Assembly (NCBI RefSeq): GCF_024722015.1
Contig: NZ_JANQBD010000009.1
Location: 223,558-287,557, forward strand
Source: Paenibacillus radicis (ex Xue et al. 2023)
GTDB taxonomy: Bacteria; Bacillota; Bacilli; Paenibacillales; NBRC-103111
Length of the DNA stretch: 64,000 nt
Reading direction: 5' to 3'
Under the pieces are notes generated by a model. The model was not told the DNA's origin, did not search any database, and was given only the letters and a program-made list of their open reading frames with translations. Position numbers and translations under genes: made by a program. Shown in pieces: positions 1-9,318 of this stretch. The stretch's first letter is position 1, and each line of letters starts with the position of its first letter.

Positions 1-490
1 CGGTGTGGATGGGCATCTTATTCAAGCGGAGCCAGTACCAAATGCCCACGAAGTAGGTCTTGTAGGCGACGTAACAGGAGTGAATGCGGAGCTGGTTCAA
101 GGTATCATCAAGATGGGCTATATGCCGGTCATTGCGCCAATTGGTTTGGGGACTGACGGCGGACAGCGTTATAACATTAATGCAGATACGGCAGCTGGAG
201 CGGTTGCTTCGCAATTAGGCGTGGAGCGAATGATTGTGGTAACGGATGTTCCAGGCATTATGAAGACCGTTAATGGGGAGAAGAAGGTTTTATCCTCTGT
301 AACCGTTCAGGAAATTGATGAAATGATCGAGAGCGGTGAAATCTACGGCGGAATGATACCGAAGGTTCGTGCAGCTGTACAATGCATTCAAGGCAAGGTG
401 CGTGAAGTGATCATAGTGAACGGGGCGGAGCCGGAGGTGCTGAGCCGGGTTATCAAAGGCGCAGCGATCGGCACACGCATTGTGAAATAA
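1..490 (+). CDS. argB: acetylglutamate kinase, 3' part (left end cut by window)
   Basis: Second step of the acetylated arginine pathway: phosphorylation of N-acetylglutamate by ATP in the cytoplasm. About 162 C-terminal residues are visible, roughly 60% of a usual ~260-residue enzyme; the reading frame is open to the window edge, so the start lies outside. The visible part shows the amino acid kinase fold signatures: GLVGDVTGVN, then INADTAAGAVASQL (nucleotide-binding segment), then a VTDVPGIM loop and a GGMIPKVRAA segment near the C-terminus. It is followed after 24 nt by argD in the same direction, and argF, argG and argH follow, so it belongs to an arginine operon whose first genes (probably argC and argJ) are off the left edge. 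Confidence 0.95.
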   Translation, partial: GVDGHLIQAEPVPNAHEVGLVGDVTGVNAELVQGIIKMGYMPVIAPIGLGTDGGQRYNINADTAAGAVASQLGVERMIVVTDVPGIMKTVNGEKKVLSSVTVQEIDEMIESGEIYGGMIPKVRAAVQCIQGKVREVIIVNGAEPEVLSRVIKGAAIGTRIVK

Positions 491-514
491 TTATAATTAA
501 GGAGTGATTCAAGC

Positions 515-1705
515 ATGGGAGAGGGAGCTAGCTCACTGTTTCCGAATTATGGCCGTTATGCGTTGGCGTTCGTTAAAGGGGAAGGCAGCCGGTTGTGGGA
601 TGAGAATGGCAAAGAATACTTAGACCTCATGTGCGGACTAGCCGTTACTAATCTGGGCCATGCTCCCAAGCAGGTTACAGAACGCTTAAAAGAGCAGGTG
701 GATACGCTCTGGCATACGAGCAACCTTTTTCATATTCCGAATCAGGAAAAGCTCGCTAAGCTTCTGACAGATAACAGCTGTGGAGACGCGGTGTTTTTCT
801 GCAACAGCGGGGCTGAAGCGAATGAAGCGGCTATCAAATTAGCGCGTCGTTATTTTCAAAAAATTGTCGGCAAGCCCGATCAATACGAAATCATCACATT
901 CCACCAATCTTTCCATGGACGGACTTTGGCGACATTGACAGCAACGGGGCAGGATAAGGTGAAGGAAGGCTTTGCACCTCTACCTGAAGGCTTTGTATAC
1001 GCGCCTTATAATAACGCGGAAGCTTTGGAAAAGATGATCAGCCCGAAAACATGCGCAATTATGATCGAAATGGTGCAGGGAGAAGGCGGCGTTATTCCGG
1101 CCGAGCCTGCTTTTATACAGAAGGTAGCCGAGCTTTGCGAGCAACGCGGTTTGCTGCTGATTGTCGATGAAATTCAGACAGGTATAGGTCGTACTGGCAA
1201 AATGTTCGCCTACGAGAATTTTGGCATTGAGCCGGACATTTTTACATTGGCAAAAGGTCTTGGCAGCGGTATGCCGATCGGCGCAATGCTTGGTAAAGAG
1301 AAGCTTCGTCAAGCTTTTTCAGCGGGTAGCCACGGCTCCACCTTTGGCGGCAACTATTTGTCTACAGCGGCTGGAATTGCTACTATGGAGACAATGCTTG
1401 AAGAGAAGCTGCCGCAGCGCGCTGAAGAGCTGGGTGGATATATCGTGAGCACATTAAACGCTAAATTAGCGGGTAATCCATTGGTTAAGGAAGTACGCGG
1501 CTTGGGAATGTTGATTGGAATTGAGTGCACCCAGCCTGTAGCAGATCTGATCACTGTGATTCAAGAACAGGGTGTACTTGTTGTATCAGCAGGCCCGAAC
1601 GTCATTAGATTAGCGCCAAGCCTTGTAATTGCCAAGGAAGATATAGACCGTGGATTAGAAGTAGTTTGTGCGGTATTAAGCAAGCAAGCTGCCGCTGCGG
1701 TATAA
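515..1705 (+). CDS. argD: acetylornithine aminotransferase
   Basis: PLP-dependent class III aminotransferase that makes N-acetylornithine from the semialdehyde, the fourth step of arginine synthesis. It has 396 residues, normal for ArgD. Visible motifs are NSGAEANEAAIK (about residues 97-108), the cofactor loop VDEIQTGIGRTG (217-228) and the PLP lysine K247 in TLAKGLGSGMP. The ATG at 515 is preceded by a good AAGGAGTGA ribosome site. The order argB-argD-argF fits acetylornithine rather than another omega-aminotransferase as substrate. No transporter or regulator gene interrupts the cluster. Confidence 0.96.
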   Translation: MGEGASSLFPNYGRYALAFVKGEGSRLWDENGKEYLDLMCGLAVTNLGHAPKQVTERLKEQVDTLWHTSNLFHIPNQEKLAKLLTDNSCGDAVFFCNSGAEANEAAIKLARRYFQKIVGKPDQYEIITFHQSFHGRTLATLTATGQDKVKEGFAPLPEGFVYAPYNNAEALEKMISPKTCAIMIEMVQGEGGVIPAEPAFIQKVAELCEQRGLLLIVDEIQTGIGRTGKMFAYENFGIEPDIFTLAKGLGSGMPIGAMLGKEKLRQAFSAGSHGSTFGGNYLSTAAGIATMETMLEEKLPQRAEELGGYIVSTLNAKLAGNPLVKEVRGLGMLIGIECTQPVADLITVIQEQGVLVVSAGPNVIRLAPSLVIAKEDIDRGLEVVCAVLSKQAAAAV

Positions 1706-1844
1706 GGTATTAATTTAGAGCAAGAACGACCAGATAAAAATCCCGGATGAATATCTCATTCGTGCAGCAGTGAGTAGTCATTCTCCTTGAAAGACGTAAC
1801 AGCAGCATGAAGGATATTCACGTAGGGCGAAAGGGGCGAGACTA

Positions 1845-2804
1845 TTGGCAGAAACGGAAACAAAGCAGCAGCTGGCTGTTGAACTTAAAGGCAGAGACTT
1901 CCTCGGAATGTCCGATTTTTCGACAGAGGAGCTTCAGTATTTGATCGATTTGGCCATTGAGCTGAAAAGCAAGTTGAAAGCGGGCGAGACGTACCATCCA
2001 CTTAAGGGGAAGACGCTCGGTATGATTTTTGAGAAATCCTCTACACGTACACGTGTTTCGTTCGAAGTGGGAATGTATCAGCTTGGAGGTCAGGCTTTAT
2101 TTTTAAGCAAAAATGATCTGCAGCTGGGTCGAGGCGAGACAGTCTATGATACTGCACAAACCATGTCCCGTTATTTGGACGGCATTATGATTCGCACCCA
2201 CGCTCATCGCAAGGTCATTGATCTGGCTAGAGGGGCGACGATTCCTGTTATTAATGGCTTGACTGAGCGTTCACATCCATGCCAAGCTTTGGCGGATTAC
2301 CAGACGATTCTGGAGCATAAAGGACGTTTGCGCGGGCTGAAGGTAGCTTACATCGGGGATGGCAATAACATGGTGCATTCCTTGATGATGGGTGCTGCGA
2401 AGCTTGGAATTGATTTTGCTGTGGCATCGCCGCAAGGCTATGAACCGGATAAGCGGATTATCCAATCGACGCAGGATGTTGCGAATCAGAATGGGGCTAA
2501 GCTCTACGTAGGTTACGATCCTAAAGAAGCTATCGAAGGTGCGGATGTTGTCTACACGGATGTGTGGGCGAGCATGGGCTTTGAAGAAGAGCAGAAGGAT
2601 CGCGAGCTCGCATTCCAGAACTTCCAAGTAAACGAAGAGCTGGTGAAGCTGGCGAAAAAAGATTATCTGTTCATGCATTGTTTGCCTGCGCATCGCGGTG
2701 AAGAAGTGAGCGAGGGCGTCATTGATGGTCCAAATTCAATTATTTTCGACCAAGCTGAGAACCGTCTGCATGCTCAAAAGGCTATCATGGCAGCAATTAT
2801 GTAA
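1845..2804 (+). CDS. argF: ornithine carbamoyltransferase
   Basis: Makes citrulline from ornithine and carbamoyl phosphate in the cytoplasm. It has 319 residues. The carbamoyl phosphate site STRTR is at 66-70, HPCQ at 144-147 and the ornithine-side HCLPAHRGEE motif at about 278-287, so all catalytic blocks are intact. The start is read as TTG at 1845 because AAGGGGCGAG lies just upstream and the family's usual N-terminal LKGRDFL block would be lost from the next ATG (1908). The 138-nt gap after argD is longer than the other early gaps and might hold a control site, but I found no clean ARG box or T-box in it. Confidence 0.95.
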   Translation: MAETETKQQLAVELKGRDFLGMSDFSTEELQYLIDLAIELKSKLKAGETYHPLKGKTLGMIFEKSSTRTRVSFEVGMYQLGGQALFLSKNDLQLGRGETVYDTAQTMSRYLDGIMIRTHAHRKVIDLARGATIPVINGLTERSHPCQALADYQTILEHKGRLRGLKVAYIGDGNNMVHSLMMGAAKLGIDFAVASPQGYEPDKRIIQSTQDVANQNGAKLYVGYDPKEAIEGADVVYTDVWASMGFEEEQKDRELAFQNFQVNEELVKLAKKDYLFMHCLPAHRGEEVSEGVIDGPNSIIFDQAENRLHAQKAIMAAIM

Positions 2805-2844
2805 GTTATTCGGGATTATTTCAGACTAAAAGGAGACCAGTAAA

Positions 2845-4080
2845 ATGGCAAAGCAAAAAATCGTACTCGCCTATTCAGGCGGTTTGGATACATCGGTTAT
2901 TTTAAAATGGTTAAAAGAAACTTATGATGCGGAAATCATCGCATTCACGGCAGATATCGGACAAAGAGATGAGCTGGACGGACTGGAAGAAAAAGCTCTG
3001 GCTACCGGTGCTTCCAAAATTTACATCGACGATCTTCAAGAGGAGTTTGCTAAAGATTTCATCTACCCGATGTTTCAAGCAGGCGCTCTCTATGAAGGGC
3101 AATATTTGCTCGGTACGAGTATTGCTCGTCCACTTATTGCTAAGCGTATGGTTGAAATTGCTCGCATGGAAGGTGCAACTGCAATCGCTCATGGTGCTAC
3201 TGGCAAAGGAAATGACCAAGTTCGCTTCGAGCTGACAGCGGCTGCTTTGGCTCCTGAGCTGGAAGTTATTGCTCCTTGGCGTTTGGATGAGTTCCGCGAG
3301 TCATTCCCGGGACGTGCGGAAATGATCGCTTATGCGGAAAAGCACGGCATTCCGGTAACCGCATCTGCTTCCAAGCCGTATTCGACAGACCGCAACCTGC
3401 TGCATATCAGCTTTGAGAGCGGCATGCTGGAGGATCCTTGGTTTGATCCAAGCGCAACGGATAACAAGGATATGTTTGTGCTGAGCGTTGATCCTGAGGA
3501 TGCTCCCGACCAAGCTGAGTATGTAGAGCTTAATTTCGAGCAAGGGAATTGCGTTGGTCTGAACGGTGACCGTATGGAGCCGCTGCAGGTTATGGATCGC
3601 TTGAACGAGTTGGGCGGCAAGCACGGTGTAGGCCGTGTTGATATGGTTGAAAACCGTTTTGTCGGCATGAAGAGCCGCGGCGTGTACGAAACTCCGGGTG
3701 GAACGATTTTGTTCACAGCTCACCGCAAAATGGAATCATTGACCATGGACCGTGAGGTTATGAGTCTGCGTGATTCCTTGATCTCCCGCTATGCTACGTT
3801 GGTGTACAACGGCTTCTGGTTCGCGCCAGAGCGTTTGGCTGTTCAAGCTCTGGTAACGGAGAGCCAGAAAAACGTTACCGGTACGGTGCGTTTGAAGCTG
3901 TACAAAGGCAATGTAATCGGAGCAGGCGTACAAAGCCCTGTTAGCTTGTACAATCCGAACATTGCGACAATGGAAGCGGACCCGACACAAGCTTACAACC
4001 AAGGTGATGCTACAGGGTTCATCCGTTTGAACGCGCTACGCCTTAAAGTATCCTCCGGGGTACAGCAAAACGCGAAATAA
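2845..4080 (+). CDS. argG: argininosuccinate synthase
   Basis: ATP-dependent condensation of citrulline and aspartate. It has 411 residues, typical length. The N-type ATP-pyrophosphatase loop SGGLDTS is at residues 11-17, and further on there are the family blocks [14 protein letters not shown] and [13 protein letters not shown]. The ATG is preceded by AAAGGAGACC. It sits 40 nt after argF and 146 nt before argH, on the same strand, which supports one arginine transcription unit. Confidence 0.96.
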   Translation: MAKQKIVLAYSGGLDTSVILKWLKETYDAEIIAFTADIGQRDELDGLEEKALATGASKIYIDDLQEEFAKDFIYPMFQAGALYEGQYLLGTSIARPLIAKRMVEIARMEGATAIAHGATGKGNDQVRFELTAAALAPELEVIAPWRLDEFRESFPGRAEMIAYAEKHGIPVTASASKPYSTDRNLLHISFESGMLEDPWFDPSATDNKDMFVLSVDPEDAPDQAEYVELNFEQGNCVGLNGDRMEPLQVMDRLNELGGKHGVGRVDMVENRFVGMKSRGVYETPGGTILFTAHRKMESLTMDREVMSLRDSLISRYATLVYNGFWFAPERLAVQALVTESQKNVTGTVRLKLYKGNVIGAGVQSPVSLYNPNIATMEADPTQAYNQGDATGFIRLNALRLKVSSGVQQNAK

Positions 4081-4122
4081 GCAATGAAATGCGCTGCTGC
4101 CGAGATGCAGTAGCTTAGCGAT

Positions 4123-4156
4123 GCAGGCTTTCCTACCCCAAGTAGGGAGGCCTTGC
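4123..4156 (+). other. hairpin in the argG-argH gap
   Basis: An imperfect inverted repeat runs from GCAGGCTTTCCTAC to GTAGGGAGGCCTTGC. It has no T-run after it, so it does not look like a full terminator. It could be an mRNA processing or stability element that lets argH be expressed at a different level from argG. Whether it forms in vivo is inference. Confidence 0.4.
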
Positions 4157-4226
4157 ATTGTGTATACGAATGTACATGGACAGTAAGTTTTTCCTGATGG
4201 AAGACGTTTAGAAAGGGGCAATAAAA

Positions 4227-5642
4227 GTGTCAAAGCTTTGGGGTGGACGATTTACGAAGAAAACAGATCAGCTGGTAGAGGAGTATACAGCCTCTATTTT
4301 ATTCGATAAGGAGCTGGCCGAGGAAGATATTCAAGGCAGCTTGGCTCATGTGACGATGCTTGGTAAGTGCGGGATTTTGCCGCTGGATGATGTGGAGAAG
4401 ATTAAGGACGGACTGCACAAGGTTCAGAACATCATTCGCCGCGGCGAAATGGAGTTCTCGGTCAGCGACGAAGATATTCATATGAATATCGAGAAGGCTT
4501 TGATCGACGAGGTTGGGCCGGTAGGCGGCAAGCTGCACACTGGACGCAGCCGCAACGATCAAGTGGCAACCGATATGCATCTGTATTTGCGCAAGCGTGT
4601 GGTTGAATTCGTCGGCTTGCTGAACAAGCTGCAGGATGCTTTGATCGAGCAGGCGAAGGGCAACCTCGACACGATTGTGCCGGGCTACACCCATCTGCAG
4701 CGTGCGCAGCCAATCTTGTTCGCCCATCATCTGATGGCGTACGTGTCGATGTTCCAGCGCGATATCGAGCGCTTGCAGGACAGCTACAAGCGCATTAACG
4801 TGCTACCGCTTGGTGCAGGGGCCCTGGCGGGAACAACGTTCCCGATCGACCGCCACTACGTAGCGCAGCAGCTTGGCTTCGATGGCGTGTACGAGAACTC
4901 GCTCGATGCGGTGAGCGATCGCGATTTCATCATCGAATTTCTGTCGAATGCTTCGATGATCATGATGCACCTTTCCCGCTTGTCGGAGGAAATGGTGCTG
5001 TGGTCAAGCACCGAGTTCCGCTTCGTGGAACTCGATGACGCCTTCTGCACCGGCAGCAGCATTATGCCGCAGAAGAAAAATCCGGACGTGCCCGAGCTTG
5101 TCCGGGGGAAAACTGGCCGCGTATACGGCAACCTGTTCGGCCTGCTGACCGTGCTGAAATCTTTGCCGCTAGCGTACAACAAAGATATGCAGGAAGACAA
5201 GGAAGGCATGTTCGATACCGTCCGTACTCTGCAAGGAGCGCTCCAGTTGTTCGCACCGATGGTCAGTACGATGAAGGTGAACAAGGACCGGATGCGTCAA
5301 GCCGTGAATCAAGACTTCTCCAATGCGACAGACATTGCCGATTATTTGGTAAACAAGGGACTTCCGTTCCGTCAGGCGCATGAAGTCATCGGTAAAACCG
5401 TGCTGTATTGTATCCAGAACCAGAAGTTTTTGCTGGACTTGAAGCTCGAGGAGTACCACCAGTTCTCCAAGCTGTTTGAGCAGGACATATACAATGTGCT
5501 TCAGCCAGAGCAAGTGGTGAATGCTCGTAACGTGTATGGCGGCACAGCGACTAACCAAGTGAGTGAAGCTATTGCTCGTGCTGAAGCCGTGAAGGATCAG
5601 ATGAATGAATGGTTCGAGCAGTTTTTTAACAAAAGCAGATAA
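4227..5642 (+). CDS. argH: argininosuccinate lyase
   Basis: Last step of arginine synthesis: splits argininosuccinate to arginine and fumarate. It has 471 residues of the fumarase/aspartase superfamily. Visible motifs are [12 protein letters not shown] (105-116), HLQRAQP (about 157-163) and the superfamily signature [11 protein letters not shown] (276-286), whose serine loop is catalytic. The start is GTG at 4227, with GAAAGGGG just upstream. It is the last gene of the arginine cluster and is followed by a clear terminator. Confidence 0.96.
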   Translation: MSKLWGGRFTKKTDQLVEEYTASILFDKELAEEDIQGSLAHVTMLGKCGILPLDDVEKIKDGLHKVQNIIRRGEMEFSVSDEDIHMNIEKALIDEVGPVGGKLHTGRSRNDQVATDMHLYLRKRVVEFVGLLNKLQDALIEQAKGNLDTIVPGYTHLQRAQPILFAHHLMAYVSMFQRDIERLQDSYKRINVLPLGAGALAGTTFPIDRHYVAQQLGFDGVYENSLDAVSDRDFIIEFLSNASMIMMHLSRLSEEMVLWSSTEFRFVELDDAFCTGSSIMPQKKNPDVPELVRGKTGRVYGNLFGLLTVLKSLPLAYNKDMQEDKEGMFDTVRTLQGALQLFAPMVSTMKVNKDRMRQAVNQDFSNATDIADYLVNKGLPFRQAHEVIGKTVLYCIQNQKFLLDLKLEEYHQFSKLFEQDIYNVLQPEQVVNARNVYGGTATNQVSEAIARAEAVKDQMNEWFEQFFNKSR

Positions 5643-5671
5643 GGTACCTACTTATCTGGCTCCTTTCCAAT

Positions 5672-5720
5672 AATAGCCCAAGCAGGGAATAACTCCTGGC
5701 TTGGGCTATTTGTTATTGTT
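5672..5720 (+). terminator. rho-independent terminator after argH
   Basis: Strong inverted repeat: AATAGCCCAAGC pairs with GCTTGGGCTATT (5672-5710), followed by a T-rich tail (TGTTATTGTT). It lies 30 nt after the argH stop and closes the arginine operon. Confidence 0.85.
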
Positions 5721-5744
5721 TAACTGTTCACAATATATAAAGGA

Positions 5745-5825
5745 TGTGGATATGTTGTGGACAGAAACGGGTATTTTGTTGATAACTTTGTGGATAAGTC
5801 TGCAACTTGATCATTCTTATCCACA
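5745..5825. promoter_or_regulatory. cluster of DnaA-box-like 9-mers
   Basis: The non-coding stretch between the argH terminator and the VanW-type gene (5721-6006) holds two perfect DnaA boxes, TTATCCACA at 5817-5825 (plus) and its complement TGTGGATAA at 5789-5797. Near matches lie at 5745-5753 (TGTGGATAT, one mismatch), 5777-5785 (TGTTGATAA, one mismatch) and 5756-5764 (TGTGGACAG, two mismatches). All five fall within 81 bp. Bacillus subtilis is known to carry DnaA-box clusters away from oriC that titrate DnaA; this looks similar. No dnaA or dnaN gene is next to it, so it is not read as the origin itself. The remainder, 5826-6006, shows nothing clear. Confidence 0.65.
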
Positions 5826-6006
5826 AAACGATTATTGTTTGATTCATATCCATCAATGCTGCTACAGACGGAACATCTATGCATGACCTGAGTCCACAGC
5901 GGGAGGGGGCGCTCCAGATCCAGCATCGACCTCCGGTTTCACCGCTTCAATAGGTTCAAATACAATAGTCCTCATCTGAAGCGTAACTATACTCTCTTGC
6001 ACACGC

Positions 6007-7473
6007 CTATCTGAAAACAGGTCCTTTAATCCCGTCTTCAAGCAAAGGTGTCTGCGGTTGACGCGAAGGATTCGGAGCCTCCTGCCCTTCAGGTACACCC
6101 GCTTGATTTCTTGCAATCACAGTAGGCTGAGCCGAGTAAGTGTCGCGTGAGATACGTTCTTGACTGACGGTAACCCCGTCTTTCATTTTATAACGGTATG
6201 TTTCTACTATGTAACCTGGCTTGCCATCACTAATTTTTTCTTGTTTTCCGTTAGGCAGTCTCGGATTCACTACGTATTTGAGCGGAGAGGGCAAGGTTTG
6301 AACAGTTTTTGACTCGATGGTATAGGACAGATCGGCCGGGATTTGTCCGAACAGTTTAACGGTAATCTTTTGTTCATCTGTCGAAGTGCGGATAAGTAAA
6401 TAATTGGGGGTGCTGTTCCGAAACTTGAAATTAATATATCCGCTGGCAAAGGTGGCATCTTGACCTAATGGAACATAGCTAACCGGCAGCGAATGATTAC
6501 GTCGTTCTACAATATCAAGCCCAGCGCGCAGAACTGCGTTATAAAGAGTGGAGGAAACCTGGCAAATGCCGCCTCCTATCCCCGGTACAAGCTTGCCATT
6601 CAAAATAACGGGGGCTTCCTTGAATCCAAACTTTTGCTCCGTTTCAGCAATATAGGTAGCGTAGTCGAATACATCGCCTGGTTTCATGATCAGATCATGG
6701 ATGGAGGATGCGGTGGAACGGATGTTATGAATGCGGCCTTCTCCATTTTGCAGAAAAGTGGTTGTAAACTCGCTGATTTTGCGCTCCACCTTCTGCGACT
6801 GCAGCATAGGGACGGTAAGCTTGGGCTCCTCCTTAATAAAAGGTAAAGCAATTGCAAGGGGCGACTCTTCCTTCTTGGCAGCAACAGCCTCTATAGGGGG
6901 GATAACTCCCCTCAACTGCTTCAGCAGTTCCTGCTCATCAATCCGCATTACGGGAACTTCAGGGACGTAGCTGACTGCATCATTGGGGCCTATGATTCTT
7001 TGAGCATCCTGGGGCTGTGCCTCATAAAGGGCGGGAAACCCTCTTTTTAATGTTTTCTGCAGTATGGATGCATCCATGTCGAAAGAGAGCGTCCACTTCT
7101 GATCGCGCAGCTTCCACCGATATACGGCCCGTTGAAATGGAGAGCCTGATCTCAGCGGTTCGAAACGAGCTAGTAATGGCTGAAGAGGGATATCCAGCCC
7201 CAGCTGCTCCATTGTCCAATCGGCGGGCTGCAAAGGAACATTAGGCTGCGTGCTGTTCAGACGAACGATTTGCTGCAGCATCTGCTCTCTCTTGAGCGTC
7301 AGCTGGCGCTCAAGCTCCGTAAGCGGAGTGCCTCCTACATTCCAATTATTTATGGTTAGTCCATGCGGAAGCTCATCGCGCAATCCATACCAAGCCATTG
7401 AAGCGCAGGCGGACGCAGCAAAAAGCAGCAAGCCAACCAGGAGATAACGAATAGAAACACGATAACGCACCAT
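6007..7473 (-). CDS. VanW family cell-wall-associated protein (YoaR-like)
   Basis: Membrane-anchored protein of the VanW family, whose exact function is not established but which is linked to cell-wall binding. About 488 residues are read from the ATG at 7473. This start is preferred over a longer upstream reading because AAAGGAGAC sits 7 nt before it and the anchor (RYLLVGLLLFAASACASM) then falls at the N-terminus. A peptidoglycan-binding_4-like stretch comes next. The VanW core follows in the C-terminal half: FDYATYIAETEQKFGF, then GIGGGICQVSSTLYNAVL, then RNHSLPVSYVP. A G5-like segment lies near the end (VETYRYKMKDGVTVSQ), before a proline-rich tail. It is a single gene running opposite to argH and divergent from ftsE. 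Confidence 0.85.
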   Translation of the reverse strand: MVRYRVSIRYLLVGLLLFAASACASMAWYGLRDELPHGLTINNWNVGGTPLTELERQLTLKREQMLQQIVRLNSTQPNVPLQPADWTMEQLGLDIPLQPLLARFEPLRSGSPFQRAVYRWKLRDQKWTLSFDMDASILQKTLKRGFPALYEAQPQDAQRIIGPNDAVSYVPEVPVMRIDEQELLKQLRGVIPPIEAVAAKKEESPLAIALPFIKEEPKLTVPMLQSQKVERKISEFTTTFLQNGEGRIHNIRSTASSIHDLIMKPGDVFDYATYIAETEQKFGFKEAPVILNGKLVPGIGGGICQVSSTLYNAVLRAGLDIVERRNHSLPVSYVPLGQDATFASGYINFKFRNSTPNYLLIRTSTDEQKITVKLFGQIPADLSYTIESKTVQTLPSPLKYVVNPRLPNGKQEKISDGKPGYIVETYRYKMKDGVTVSQERISRDTYSAQPTVIARNQAGVPEGQEAPNPSRQPQTPLLEDGIKGPVFR

Positions 7474-7605
7474 GGGATACGTCTCCTTTTTTTCAAGCCT
7501 AATGATTGACAAGCCGTGCCCGTACAAGTTATGTATATGCGGCACTCAGTGGAAGTTTCCTATATAAAAATAAATGAATGCATTCTTTCAAAAATCCGCA
7601 CAAAA

Positions 7606-7634
7606 TGTGAAAATATGTTGAAATATTTTCACAA
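7606..7634. promoter_or_regulatory. perfect palindrome with a Rex-like operator
   Basis: In the divergent region between the VanW-type gene and ftsE, the 11-bp arms TGTGAAAATAT (7606-7616) and ATATTTTCACA (7623-7633) form an exact inverted repeat. The right part, TGTTGAAATATTTTCACAA (7616-7634), matches the recalled Rex consensus TTGTGAAATATTTTCACAA at 17 of 19 positions. An operator for a redox or other repressor is the likely reading; the identity of the regulator is inference. Confidence 0.5.
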
Positions 7635-7697
7635 CGAAGGATTTTACCTATTTATGTCGAAAGTTTATAAGCTAGTTCAAAATCAGGATGTGATATT

Positions 7698-8384
7698 GTG
7701 ATCGAAATGAACGATGTATGGAAAACGTATCCCGATGGAAGCAATGCGCTAAAAGGGATCAATGTAAAAGTAGACCGCAATGAATTCTTGTATGTCGTGG
7801 GACCATCAGGCGCAGGGAAATCGACATTCATGAAATTGATTTATAGAGAAGAACGGCCGACTAAGGGGAGTATTTTTGTCAACGGGTTTAATTTGGAAAA
7901 GCTGAAGCAGCGGAAAATTCCGTATGTGCGCCGCAATATTGGAGTTATTTTTCAAGATTATCGACTTTTGCCGAAGATGTCTGTGTTTGAAAATGTCGCT
8001 TTTGCTATGGAAGTTATCGAGGCTCCCAAGAAAATTATTAAGAAGCGAGTGCTAGAGGTGCTGGAGCTGGTAAAGCTGAGGGATAAGTCAGGCTCTCTGC
8101 CAACACAGCTATCCGGAGGAGAGCAGCAGCGTGTAGCTATTGCTCGCGCGATTGTTAACAATCCAGCCGTGATCATTGCCGATGAGCCGACAGGAAATTT
8201 GGACCCGGACACATCATGGGGGATTATGAAGCTGATGGAAGAGATTAACTTCCGCGGCACTACAATCATTATGGCAACGCACAACAAAGAAATTGTCAAT
8301 ACGATGCGCAAGCGAGTGCTTGCCATTGAGCAGGGCCAAATAGCCCGTGATGAAGTAAGGGGTGAATACGGCTATGAGGATTAG
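7698..8384 (+). CDS. ftsE: cell division ATP-binding protein FtsE
   Basis: ATPase of the FtsEX complex, which controls wall hydrolases from the inner face of the membrane. It has 228 residues, normal length. Walker A GPSGAGKST is at 35-43, the ABC signature LSGGEQQRVAIARA at about 138-151, and Walker B VIIADEPTGNLDP follows. The start is read as GTG at 7698, because the family usually begins with MIEM-type sequence; the ribosome site (CAGGAT) is weak. The gene overlaps ftsX, and a murein hydrolase and CtpB follow, as in Bacillus. Confidence 0.95.
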   Translation: MIEMNDVWKTYPDGSNALKGINVKVDRNEFLYVVGPSGAGKSTFMKLIYREERPTKGSIFVNGFNLEKLKQRKIPYVRRNIGVIFQDYRLLPKMSVFENVAFAMEVIEAPKKIIKKRVLEVLELVKLRDKSGSLPTQLSGGEQQRVAIARAIVNNPAVIIADEPTGNLDPDTSWGIMKLMEEINFRGTTIIMATHNKEIVNTMRKRVLAIEQGQIARDEVRGEYGYED

Positions 8385-9291
8385 CACAGGGTTCCGCCAC
8401 TTACGCGAAGGCGGGAAGAATGTGGTCCGCAATGGCTGGATGTCATTCGCATCGATAAGCTCAATAGCCATCTCGTTGTTTGTTTTAGGTATTTTTTTGC
8501 TGCTGACCTTGAACGTAAACTATCTGGCTGCGCAAATTGAACAGCAGGTTGAAATTCGCGTCTACCTCGAAGTGAACACGCCGAAGGAACAGGTTCAGCT
8601 TTTACAGAGTCAGATTGCATCCTTCTCCATGGTGGACAAGGTGAAATTTGTGTCCAAGGAAGAAGGGCTGGTCTATTTAAGAGATAAGCTTGGCGAGAGC
8701 GGCAAGCAATTGCTTGACGGATTCGATGGCGAGAACAACCCGCTTAACGATTCGTTCACAGTAGAAGTTACTGAACCGCGTGAGGTTGCAAGCGTCGCTC
8801 AAAAGATAAGCGCTATCAATAACAGCCTCCCTACCAAGCCTATTTATCGCGTCAGCTATGGACAAGGAACGGTAGAGACGATGTTTAAGGTTACCGAAAT
8901 CGTACGGTATACAGGACTTATTCTTGTAGCGGGGCTAGCATTGACGGCAATGTTCCTTATATCCAATACGATCAAGCTTACGATTGTTGCCAGACGCCGC
9001 GAAATTTCGATTATGAAGCTGGTTGGAGCTACGAATTCTTTTATCCGCTGGCCGTTTTTTATAGAAGGAGCACTGCTCGGGATTATCGGTTCGGTAATAC
9101 CTGTAGTTATTTTGCTTTATGGTTACTGGGAGCTCATGGACTCTACGCAGCTGGACTTGAACTTGCTTATGATCAAGCTGCTGCCTTTTGAACAGGTTTA
9201 CTACACGATATCCGGGCTGCTGCTCGGAATTGGGATTGTTATCGGAATATGGGGAAGCACGTTGTCGGTTCGCAAGTTTTTACGGGTGTAA
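8374..9291 (+). CDS. ftsX: cell division permease-like protein FtsX
   Basis: Membrane partner of FtsE; its extracellular loop passes the ATPase signal to peptidoglycan hydrolases. It has 305 residues from the ATG at 8374 (MRISTGFRHL), which overlaps ftsE by 11 nt and has AAGGGGTGA 8 nt upstream. An earlier GTG at 8362 lies too close to that site. Layout: one membrane segment near residues 25-45, a long extracellular domain to about 175, then three membrane segments, as expected for FtsX. The NTIKLTIVARRREISIMKLVGAT stretch region after the second segment is the family hallmark (about 190-212). Confidence 0.94.
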   Translation: MRISTGFRHLREGGKNVVRNGWMSFASISSIAISLFVLGIFLLLTLNVNYLAAQIEQQVEIRVYLEVNTPKEQVQLLQSQIASFSMVDKVKFVSKEEGLVYLRDKLGESGKQLLDGFDGENNPLNDSFTVEVTEPREVASVAQKISAINNSLPTKPIYRVSYGQGTVETMFKVTEIVRYTGLILVAGLALTAMFLISNTIKLTIVARRREISIMKLVGATNSFIRWPFFIEGALLGIIGSVIPVVILLYGYWELMDSTQLDLNLLMIKLLPFEQVYYTISGLLLGIGIVIGIWGSTLSVRKFLRV

Positions 9292-9318
9292 TAAACGGAT
9301 CGGGGAGGAAATGAAAAG

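Noticed and set aside
1748..1762. ARG-box-like TGAAT-ATCTC-ATTCG before argF
   Set aside because: The half-sites are 5 nt apart instead of 4 and the right half is imperfect; no second box is nearby. Too weak to call.
5721..6006. Chromosomal origin (oriC)
   Set aside because: DnaA boxes are present, but there is no dnaA, dnaN or obvious AT-rich unwinding element with DnaA-trio beside them.
5877..6116. Alternative reading frame extending past the VanW-type stop
   Set aside because: It lacks a ribosome site and overlaps the real gene in another frame; the proline-rich end could be chance. A frameshift is possible but not supported.
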